This document shows positions 1 through 5,798 of a stretch of DNA of 13,100 bases, one piece after another. Under the pieces are notes generated by a model, which searched no databases, had not been told where the DNA came from, and saw only the letters and a list, made by a program, of their open reading frames with translations. The translations under genes were made by a program, and so were the position numbers. Source of the stretch: an archaeon (GTDB lineage Archaea > Nanobdellota > Nanobdellia > SCGC-AAA011-G17 > GW2011-AR17); NCBI GenBank assembly GCA_023245755.1, contig JAHFJQ010000014.1:1-13100 (forward strand), in the 5' to 3' direction. How positions within the stretch are numbered: the stretch's first letter is position 1; every line of letters begins with the position of its first letter.

Positions 1-187
1 GGTCAAAAATAAAAGTATATTTTTCCAGAAAGACACGAAGGTCTTTTCCAGGAACTTCTTGACCAGGATGTTGTTTCCTCCAATCTTCTAGAAGAATATA
101 TGCTTGGGGAATACGTATCCCTTCTAGGAGGAGATATTTAATGGGAGGCTCACCAAAAACTCTTTTCCAAAGAGAGGAGAAAACCAT
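1..187 (-). CDS. Unrecognised protein, 3' end outside window
   Basis: An uninterrupted minus-strand frame begins at the ATG at 185-187 and stays open for 62 codons to the left edge. The product starts MVFSSLWKRVFGEPPIKYLL and continues as a mixed amphipathic sequence with basic, acidic and aromatic residues (for example EDWRKQHPGQ and RVFLEKY). It has no signal peptide, membrane segment or cysteine, so it looks cytosolic and is unlike the giant secreted protein encoded just upstream. Only 8 bp separate it from the stop of that gene (196-198), so the two are probably co-transcribed. No strong Shine-Dalgarno sequence is visible; a GGGTG stretch lies inside the end of the upstream gene. I do not recognise the family. 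All three plus-strand frames across this stretch contain stops, which favours this reading, but the evidence is only 62 codons. Confidence 0.6.
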   Translation of the reverse strand, partial: MVFSSLWKRVFGEPPIKYLLLEGIRIPQAYILLEDWRKQHPGQEVPGKDLRVFLEKYTFIFD

Positions 188-195
188 TTTTCAAG

Positions 196-3100
196 CTACA
201 CCCACGCACTCAAGTCCACAAAGTAGCTTGCTTCATTATTATACAAGTCATGGCAGATCACATAGTATTGATAATCATCGAGGTTTGCTTCATGTTCCGT
301 AGTCGTATTCACTCCAGTCATCACACTTCCATCACCATAGGTAAAGCTTTCTGGTGCATATTCACACGCAGAGTCTTCATCTGTACTTAAGGAAAGAATA
401 GAATACACAGTATCAACGTACAAAGAAGAGATACTTGGACCACTAGTATCAATTTCTACAGTAAAGCTCGTAGAATTTGTGACTTGGTTTCCTGCAATAT
501 CTTGACAAGCAATATAATAGGTATAGTCTCCTTCTGGAAGAGTAAGTGATTGGCTATGAGTAGAACTATTCGTCGTAAAGAATGCTGCCATACTATAGTA
601 GCCTACATCTTCAAGAGAGAATCCACAAACTGCCACTCCATCTTCTGCTCCATCTTCCGTCGTGACTTCCAAAGCCAGTTCCGTATCATACACAGTATCA
701 CTAGGGCTCACAGAAGTAATAACTAAAGGAGTTTGTGTTTGTTTCGTAGTAAACTTAAAGCTATCTTCATTTTGATTTCCACTTTGATCTTCACACTTGA
801 AATAAAAATAATTCAGTTCATTTTCTGCAACGTCAGTAAGTGTCGTACTACATTCATAGCTTCCATAATACTGTGAACTCTGTTCAAACCCTGAACTTGC
901 GCAAGTCATGCTTGTTGCCATCATATCATAATCGGTATCATTAATGTTCCACTTACATTGTGCAGGTTCATTGGTGTAAATACTAAATGCAGTTTCATTC
1001 AGACCGTATTGCATATACGATCCATCTTGAATGGAAGTATACAATATTTCTGCAGGAGTCAGGTCAGGAGTAGTGTCTACAGTAAATCGGATAAAGTAAT
1101 CTCTTTCATTTGCATTTCCATTTGCATCGGAGCAACGCACATACACCGTGTACACTCCTTCATTCAAAGCAACCACTTCTTCACTGCTTGCTTCAGATCC
1201 TAAAGCAAAGGTCATCGTATGATTATAGGTGTAAATATCTGTACCCACATAATTACTCATAGTATCAAATTCAGTCCCCACTTCAGGAGTATATTTACAC
1301 TGAGCAGGTTCATCTGTATAAATTCCCAAAGTTATTGGAGTAAATGCAGGGATCAACTCTTCTACTTCATATCCTTTCGCACCCTCTTCCGTAGTTTCTG
1401 TAATAGTGTAGCCATCCATTTCTAATGCTTCAGGCAAGGGTTCTATTATTGGCGAATTAACATCATTAACATAAAGAGAAACACAAGTTTCATTATCACT
1501 CCCTTCATTAATAATTGAACAAGATGCTCCATATGCATGACATCTGTATTCAGAACAAGGCATATTTACATTATTACACAATTCACAGTTATCTCCTCCC
1601 TTTGGAGCTTGCCATGTATTACAATCAGCTGTATAGACAATTGTTGTTTGATTATCATTTGCATAATCAATAATAAGATACACAGTGGCACCAAGAGTAA
1701 TCCAGTTTGCAAATCCAGTAATAAAACTCTTTGATGCACCACCCAAGAGTTTTGTTGGAATAGGCAAGGCACCGGAAAAGAAACAACCAACAGTCCCTAA
1801 AGTCCCCGCATCCTTAAAACTACTCAATAGATCCAAACCACCTTTTGCACCACTAAGCGCACCTGTTGCATCAGCTACAAGACCACCACCACTATCTGCA
1901 GCATAATAAGGTGCAAAGGCTGGAGCAGGAGATGCAGTTCTTTGTGTACAACATTTTCTTGTAACCTCCCCAGAACAATAATCCGCTAAAGGCTCATCAG
2001 TACAAGTTGTACCTTTTTCCGCATTAGAAACACAAGCCATACCCTTAGTTTTAGGAGATAATCCACAAGTATCATGGTTATTGTTTTTAGAAATATAAGT
2101 AGCAGTATTTTCAATAGTATACCCTTCAGGAGTACCACAAGATAAATAAGGATAGCTACCATAAGAAGCTATAGAATATTTTTCACTGGATTCTTTACCA
2201 ACACCATCACTTTCTTGACAAATGGTATAACTTGTGCCAGAACATCTATAATAACTAGAGCTATCTCCAGATCCCCCATTTGTATAAAGTAAATCTAGAC
2301 AGGATTTAGAATTACTCGTTTGAGAACCAGAAGAACTACTTGTTTTAGTATCAACAACCGTACAAGTATTTTTATTATCAGAACCAGTAATACACTGTAA
2401 GGTACCAGAACATTTCTTAGAAGCATCCGTTCCACTAGTAACACAACCTACAAATCCAGCAATAGCAGTACCTTTCAAAGCATCAAAAGCTTTAGAAGCA
2501 GTAGCAGCATCAGCAGCAACTTTAGCCGCACCTGCAGCACCCATACAAGAGGTAGTACCAGTATTCACAATGTTTGAAACACCACCAACAACAGCACCTA
2601 TACTTGCAACAAGAAAAGCTGGATTCTGATAAAAATTAGGTGTTTGTTCTTTAAAACTGAACCAGATATCCCCTTCATCCACTTCATCAACACTCTTCAA
2701 AGAATCAAAATCTCCCAGGTCACCAATATCTAAAGGTTCAATATCTTTGACATCATTAAAAAAAGCTTCATCAATCATCGTACTAGAAAAGCCATCAAAA
2801 GAAGCATCTCCAACAAGATTATATTTTGCACCACAATCCCCTAAACTATGACAATACGTATTCTGATCTATGAGCCAATCTTTCGTTGCACAGTTATCTG
2901 GAGTTTCAGCAATAATATCCCATTTATCTGGATCATCAGACCCACCAAATAATTTATTAAAACCACCAATTCTATATGTCACTGTACACGTAGCGGAAGC
3001 AACTGCACAGGTACTTGAAGAAATATCATTAGATTCACTATCTTCTCCCCAGAACTTTTGCCCTTGAGGTACTTGGGGAATACAACGTCCATCTTCATAC

Positions 3101-4392
3101 GTTTCCCCTTCTAAAATCCCAGCACCAGTAGGGAGCCAATAACAATCCTGTGTATCTTCTTGTGCACAACATTCATATTGGTCTGTAAGTCCAAGCGTTT
3201 CATCATTGCACGCACTACAAGTATCTCCCCTATTTTCTCTACATGCAGCTTCCACATAATCTCCATCACCTAAATGCAGTGCTTCTAAATTATTCAAAGA
3301 ATCCTCACCTAGTACTCCACCTACACAAATCTCTTCTCGGTAATCCGTACAAGGTTCAGTTACTTCTTCTCCATTCACACAAAGATGTCTATAATGTCGT
3401 GAACCAACAGTGTCTAAACCCTGCCCGACTGCTTGATCATAAATACACCAACTTTCCCCATTTTTCTTTGCTTCACCAGATTGAGGACTTGCATCATTTT
3501 CATAGGTCGTTTCACAATCTAAATCAATACACGTATAATCGCCATCAGCCATCACATTATCTTCATCCACACCACAGGTTTCTCCTAAAGCATAATCACA
3601 ATTCCCACAATCTGTATCATAAGGTCCTGACGGGGTACAAGAATCTTCTTCTGCCAAAACATAACCACTATTATACGAGACCCTATCATCAGAACTGTAA
3701 ATATTTTCCCGATTTCCACAACTATCATACCAATACACTTTTCCATCATAACATCCAGTGTATTGTTGTTTTGCACATTCGGTAGAAAGGAGATCATTAG
3801 AACAAAGCATGCCTTCATGGAATCCATCCACAGTAAAATTCACATCAACTTCACTTGTTGCAACACTACATTCCTGTCGAGTTTCAAAGATTGCATCACT
3901 TCCATCCACACAACACCCAAAATCAAGATTTTTTACTGAACCCAGGCATGCAGATTCAGTTTCAACACTATCATCAAAAGAAACAGCAGCCTCTTCATAG
4001 CCACTTCCCACACTCTTACACTTCACTTCGGTCACAAAAAAAGCTTGATCACCAATCACACAACATCCTTTGTTACATTGATCTATCGCACAATCCGCAG
4101 AAGTACTCCAGCTATATCCTTCCTCAGCCTCACATGTTGCACGAGGAGTATTTTTCGAACAAGATCCTTCTTCAGAAGAATAACAACAACCCACTTGACA
4201 ATACGAAGTTTGCTCACAGGAAGTAGAAGTTGCTAAATACGAACTGGAACAATCACTTTCATCTGTATACTGACACCAATTTCCATCCCCATCTTGCTCA
4301 CAACATGCATTCGTAGCTAAGACTGGTGTAAGAACAAGAAAACTACTGAAAACAAAAATCAGAACTATAAGTATAACAAGACCTCTTTTCAA
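196..4392 (-). CDS. Giant cysteine-rich secreted surface protein with Ig-like repeats (paralog A)
   Basis: This 1398-aa protein has a signal peptide (residues 1-27, MKRG then a hydrophobic stretch to VLA). Double-Cys modules start at residues 30, 69, 110 and 160. The block KNGESWC...SRHYR...EPCTDYREEIC spans about 310-357 and YCHSLGDCG..NLVGD about 512-530. Hydrophobic segments lie near 588-610, 640-652, 862-880 and 887-910, with a Cys-rich insert (650-816) between them that paralog B lacks. A CxxC block (924-970) and four Ig-like repeats (about 1005-1398) follow, each ending in a YxxYxxCxDxxGN-type motif. Several NxS/T sequons occur in the repeats. It ends with the last repeat, without a C-terminal anchor. 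The start is TTG: an in-frame stop lies nine codons upstream, the signal peptide begins here, and AGGTGA sits 7 nt upstream. Structural role at the cell surface, perhaps adhesion, is inferred; no enzyme motif is visible. Confidence 0.85.
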   Translation of the reverse strand: MKRGLVILIVLIFVFSSFLVLTPVLATNACCEQDGDGNWCQYTDESDCSSSYLATSTSCEQTSYCQVGCCYSSEEGSCSKNTPRATCEAEEGYSWSTSADCAIDQCNKGCCVIGDQAFFVTEVKCKSVGSGYEEAAVSFDDSVETESACLGSVKNLDFGCCVDGSDAIFETRQECSVATSEVDVNFTVDGFHEGMLCSNDLLSTECAKQQYTGCYDGKVYWYDSCGNRENIYSSDDRVSYNSGYVLAEEDSCTPSGPYDTDCGNCDYALGETCGVDEDNVMADGDYTCIDLDCETTYENDASPQSGEAKKNGESWCIYDQAVGQGLDTVGSRHYRHLCVNGEEVTEPCTDYREEICVGGVLGEDSLNNLEALHLGDGDYVEAACRENRGDTCSACNDETLGLTDQYECCAQEDTQDCYWLPTGAGILEGETYEDGRCIPQVPQGQKFWGEDSESNDISSSTCAVASATCTVTYRIGGFNKLFGGSDDPDKWDIIAETPDNCATKDWLIDQNTYCHSLGDCGAKYNLVGDASFDGFSSTMIDEAFFNDVKDIEPLDIGDLGDFDSLKSVDEVDEGDIWFSFKEQTPNFYQNPAFLVASIGAVVGGVSNIVNTGTTSCMGAAGAAKVAADAATASKAFDALKGTAIAGFVGCVTSGTDASKKCSGTLQCITGSDNKNTCTVVDTKTSSSSGSQTSNSKSCLDLLYTNGGSGDSSSYYRCSGTSYTICQESDGVGKESSEKYSIASYGSYPYLSCGTPEGYTIENTATYISKNNNHDTCGLSPKTKGMACVSNAEKGTTCTDEPLADYCSGEVTRKCCTQRTASPAPAFAPYYAADSGGGLVADATGALSGAKGGLDLLSSFKDAGTLGTVGCFFSGALPIPTKLLGGASKSFITGFANWITLGATVYLIIDYANDNQTTIVYTADCNTWQAPKGGDNCELCNNVNMPCSEYRCHAYGASCSIINEGSDNETCVSLYVNDVNSPIIEPLPEALEMDGYTITETTEEGAKGYEVEELIPAFTPITLGIYTDEPAQCKYTPEVGTEFDTMSNYVGTDIYTYNHTMTFALGSEASSEEVVALNEGVYTVYVRCSDANGNANERDYFIRFTVDTTPDLTPAEILYTSIQDGSYMQYGLNETAFSIYTNEPAQCKWNINDTDYDMMATSMTCASSGFEQSSQYYGSYECSTTLTDVAENELNYFYFKCEDQSGNQNEDSFKFTTKQTQTPLVITSVSPSDTVYDTELALEVTTEDGAEDGVAVCGFSLEDVGYYSMAAFFTTNSSTHSQSLTLPEGDYTYYIACQDIAGNQVTNSTSFTVEIDTSGPSISSLYVDTVYSILSLSTDEDSACEYAPESFTYGDGSVMTGVNTTTEHEANLDDYQYYVICHDLYNNEASYFVDLSAWV

Positions 4393-4399
4393 ATCCTCT

Positions 4400-4405
4400 T
4401 CACCT
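4400..4405 (-). promoter_or_regulatory. Shine-Dalgarno site of paralog A, supporting a TTG start
   Basis: On the minus strand AGGTGA lies 7 nt before TTG at 4392-4390. It matches the core of the archaeal consensus GGAGGTGA and supports a TTG start just after it. No ATG or GTG is available in frame between the upstream stop and the signal peptide. Confidence 0.6.
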
Positions 4406-4426
4406 AGAGCACAAAGGGATCAGACA

Positions 4427-4434
4427 TTTATAAA
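4427..4434 (-). promoter_or_regulatory. TATA-like box for paralog A
   Basis: TTTATAAA, inside the longer AT tract AAATATTTATAAAT on the minus strand, is a good archaeal TATA candidate. With the usual 26-27 bp offset the transcript would start near 4404, giving a 5' leader of about 12 nt holding little more than the ribosome-binding site. It faces away from hicBA, so 4393-4577 is a divergent promoter region. Confidence 0.5.
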
Positions 4435-4480
4435 TATTTGGTTATGAAAGAGAGAAAAGCAGAAATCTTTCAACTTTTCT

Positions 4481-4525
4481 GAAAATCTTTCAGTTTTTTG
4501 CACTGAAGTCTTATGAATACAAAGA
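4481..4525 (+). repeat. 45-bp element upstream of hicBA, copy 1 (operator-like)
   Basis: This stretch matches 5105-5149 at 39 of 45 positions by hand alignment. It contains an identical 19-nt core, GAAAATCTTTCAGTTTTTT, and an identical 15-nt end, TTATGAATACAAAGA. Together with two flanking bases the core forms the palindrome CTGAAA-ATC-TTTCAG at 4479-4493. Further CTTTCA or TGAAAG half-sites lie at 4445-4450 and 4467-4472, and CTGAA recurs at 4503-4507. Position and symmetry suggest an operator for the toxin-antitoxin operon that starts downstream. As a direct repeat flanking hicBA it could also mark a duplication or a recombination endpoint. Confidence 0.65.
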
Positions 4526-4548
4526 TTGTAAATCAAAGAAACAAAGGC

Positions 4549-4556
4549 TTTAAAAA
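4549..4556 (+). promoter_or_regulatory. TATA-like box for hicBA
   Basis: TTTAAAAA is centred about 26 bp before the ATG at 4578, the spacing expected for a leaderless archaeal mRNA. This is the main reason for preferring 4578 over the in-frame ATG at 4557, which would overlap the box itself. A weaker alternative, ATTGTAAAT at about 4524-4532, would fit the start at 4557. Confidence 0.4.
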
Positions 4557-4577
4557 ATGCGAGAACTTCAATATTGT

Positions 4578-4856
4578 ATGGAAAAGAAATATCTCTTAGA
4601 CATAGTTATTACAAAAGAAAGACTAAGCACAAAAAAGAGTATTTTTGTTGCACACTGTACCAGTCTAGGAATAACAAGTCAAGGAAAAGACCTAAGAGAA
4701 GCAAGAAAAAATATACAAGAAGCTATTCAGCTCTATATTGAAGAAGAACCAGAGAAGTTAGAAGATCTCACATGCAATGAAGCACCTTTGTTTTCTGTAT
4801 TTGAGGTGAAAAAAGGTGCCAAAACTTCCCATACTCTCCGGTCAACAAATGCTTAA
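4578..4856 (+). CDS. hicB: HicB-type antitoxin
   Basis: HicB antitoxins bind and inhibit the HicA mRNA interferase. This 92-aa product (MEKKYLLDIVITKE...) shows the HicB pattern: an N-terminal strand, IFVAHCTSLGITSQG in place of the usual 'F.A..P.L.G..T.G' segment, then EARKNIQEAIQLYIEEEPE, the helix that normally follows. It has no clear C-terminal ribbon-helix-helix or helix-turn-helix domain, so it resembles the short HicB form, and it may not bind DNA itself. The in-frame ATG at 4557 would add seven residues (MRELQYC); the later ATG fits the family's usual N-terminus and the TATA spacing. Its 3' end overlaps hicA by 41 nt, which identifies the pair and implies co-translation. Order is antitoxin first. 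Confidence 0.8.
   Translation: MEKKYLLDIVITKERLSTKKSIFVAHCTSLGITSQGKDLREARKNIQEAIQLYIEEEPEKLEDLTCNEAPLFSVFEVKKGAKTSHTLRSTNA
4803..4809 (+). promoter_or_regulatory. Shine-Dalgarno site of hicA inside hicB
   Basis: GAGGTGA lies 6 nt before the GTG start of hicA and is a near-complete match to the archaeal consensus. It allows internal initiation of the toxin within the antitoxin coding sequence and explains the 41-nt overlap. Confidence 0.65.
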
Positions 4857-5043
4857 AGTTTTACAAAAGAAAGGCTTTACCCATGTGAGAACAAAAGGAA
4901 GCCATGCTATACTTCTAAAAGAAACAGAATGGGGAAAAATTACCATACCCGTACCACTTCATTCAGAACTTGCAAAAGGGACCCTGCTGAGTATACTCAA
5001 ACAAGCTGGAATGACCAAAGAAGAACTAGAAGAATATATCTAA
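4816..5043 (+). CDS. hicA: HicA-type toxin (mRNA interferase)
   Basis: HicA toxins are small ribonucleases with a double-stranded-RNA-binding-like fold that cleave mRNA and stop translation until neutralised by HicB. This 75-aa protein has the full family pattern: LSGQQMLKVLQKKGF, then TKGSHAIL with the catalytic His at residue 30, then ITIPVPLHSELAKGTLLSIL and a C-terminal KQAGMTKEELEEYI helix. Length is normal and no key residue is missing, so the toxin should be active. The start is GTG with a strong ribosome-binding site; it lies 41 nt inside the end of hicB. Transcription is probably from the single promoter upstream of hicB. Confidence 0.9.
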   Translation: MPKLPILSGQQMLKVLQKKGFTHVRTKGSHAILLKETEWGKITIPVPLHSELAKGTLLSILKQAGMTKEELEEYI

Positions 5044-5104
5044 TAGAAGAAGGACTTCTGCTCTCATCAAAAAACTATAAGAGACGTAGAACTTTCAAAC
5101 CTCC

Positions 5105-5149
5105 GAAAATCTTTCAGTTTTTTCTGGTGAAGCTTTATGAATACAAAGA
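5105..5149 (+). repeat. 45-bp element upstream of vapBC, copy 2 (operator-like)
   Basis: Second copy of the element found at 4481-4525. Its palindrome is CCGAAA-ATC-TTTCAG (5103-5117), one base off perfect symmetry. A further CTTTCA half-site at 5092-5097 lies 19 bp before the one in the core, close to the 20-bp spacing in copy 1. The copy is about 50-95 bp upstream of vapB, so it fits an operator for vapBC; the two copies flank hicBA in the same orientation. Confidence 0.65.
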
Positions 5150-5167
5150 GTTTTTAAAAAGTTAACC

Positions 5168-5176
5168 TTAAATATA
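5168..5176 (+). promoter_or_regulatory. TATA box for vapBC
   Basis: TTAAATATA is centred 27 bp before the vapB ATG at 5199, and no Shine-Dalgarno sequence precedes that ATG, so a leaderless transcript starting at or next to the codon is likely. The GTTAACC just upstream could hold the transcription factor B contact. Confidence 0.55.
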
Positions 5177-5198
5177 ACATTATATAACTCATTATTAT

Positions 5199-5402
5199 AT
5201 GGAAGTGCTTACAAAAACAAAGAAAGTAGGAGGATCCCTCATGATAACAATACCAAAAGCAGTTGTGGAACAAGAACAACTAAAAGAAAACCAAACAGTC
5301 ACCATTGAAATTAAAAGAACAAAAGTCAGTGGCTTTGGTATACGTAAAGGTATTGCACCTTTTTCTAAAGAAGATAAATTTAAGGGCCAATTAGAAAAAT
5401 GA
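5199..5402 (+). CDS. vapB: AbrB/MazE-like antitoxin VapB
   Basis: VapB antitoxins of this type use an N-terminal AbrB (SpoVT/MazE) swapped-hairpin domain to bind operator DNA and a C-terminal tail to block the VapC nuclease. The 67-aa product has the AbrB signature in residues 1-40: TKTKKVGGSLMITIPKAVVE followed by QLKENQTVTIEI. The remainder (KVSGFGIRKGIAPFSKEDKF) is the toxin-binding tail, where 'G..KG..PF..ED' is a pattern often seen in VapB tails. It overlaps vapC by 4 nt (ATGA), which implies translational coupling. As the only evident DNA-binding protein of the island it is the natural candidate to bind the repeated element upstream; that is inference. Confidence 0.85.
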   Translation: MEVLTKTKKVGGSLMITIPKAVVEQEQLKENQTVTIEIKRTKVSGFGIRKGIAPFSKEDKFKGQLEK

Positions 5403-5785
5403 ACGTAGTGATTGATACCTATGCATGGATCGAATATTTCGAAGGATCAAAAAGGGGAGAAAAAGTGCAGGAAATTCTAGAAAACTCAAAAATTGATGCA
5501 TATACCAGCACGATTACTATTTTGGAACTAACCTATCACTATCTCAAAAAAAACTTCCCATTTGATGAGGATAAAAAAATAATTTTAAGTCTTTCAAAAA
5601 TATCAAATATAAACGTAGAAAATGCAGAGCAAGCAGGAGAATTACACTTTAACATCAAAAAAGAAAGAAAACATTTTTCTATGGCTGACACTATTATTTT
5701 GCAACTTGCAAAAGAGATAAATGGAAAGGTAGTTACAGGTGATGAAGATTTTCGTGGTTTAAAAGAAGTTATAATGATAAAGTAA
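5399..5785 (+). CDS. vapC: VapC PIN-domain ribonuclease toxin
   Basis: VapC toxins are Mg-dependent PIN-domain endoribonucleases, typically cleaving tRNA or rRNA. The 128-aa protein carries the acidic residues expected for the active site: Asp6 in VVIDTYAWIEY, Glu43 in TITILELTYHY, Asp97 in FSMADTIIL, and Asp115 or Asp117 in VVTGDEDF. Length is normal for the family and the site is complete, so it should be active. Its ATG overlaps the vapB stop (ATGA). It runs tail to tail with the 252-aa gene on the other strand, with 13 bp between the stops. Confidence 0.92.
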   Translation: MNVVIDTYAWIEYFEGSKRGEKVQEILENSKIDAYTSTITILELTYHYLKKNFPFDEDKKIILSLSKISNINVENAEQAGELHFNIKKERKHFSMADTIILQLAKEINGKVVTGDEDFRGLKEVIMIK

Positions 5786-5789
5786 TTCT

Positions 5790-5798
5790 AAAAAAAAA
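5790..5798 (-). terminator. Oligo-T terminator of the minus-strand C-B-252 aa gene group
   Basis: Nine A residues on the plus strand read as nine T residues on the minus strand, directly after the TAA stop at 5799-5801. Archaeal RNA polymerase terminates at such T-tracts without needing a hairpin. The tract lies in the 13-bp gap to the vapC stop. Confidence 0.55.

Noticed and set aside
22..138. Plus-strand stretch reading PERHEGLFQELL... to a stop at 136-138.
   Set aside because: It has an upstream stop at 10-12 and only a late in-frame ATG; the minus-strand frame over the same bases is open throughout and starts right after paralog A.
3243..3785. Plus-strand frame of 180 codons (and similar ones such as 9724-10239).
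   Set aside because: Both lie wholly inside the giant genes on the other strand and have low-complexity His/Asn/Leu- or Ile/Thr-rich composition typical of antisense frames; no start signals or family features.
5045..5059. Possible terminator hairpin after hicA (AGAAG-AAGGA-CTTCT).
   Set aside because: A 5-bp stem with no T-tract after it is too weak, and archaeal termination relies mainly on T-runs.
4481..5149. CRISPR-like or insertion-sequence interpretation of the two 45-bp repeats.
   Set aside because: There are only two copies, 624 bp apart, separated by genes, with no transposase and no terminal inverted repeats or target duplication that I can see.
4929..5165. Plus-strand 78-codon frame overlapping hicA.
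   Set aside because: It lies out of frame over the clearly conserved hicA sequence and runs through the repeat element; the product is basic and low in structure.
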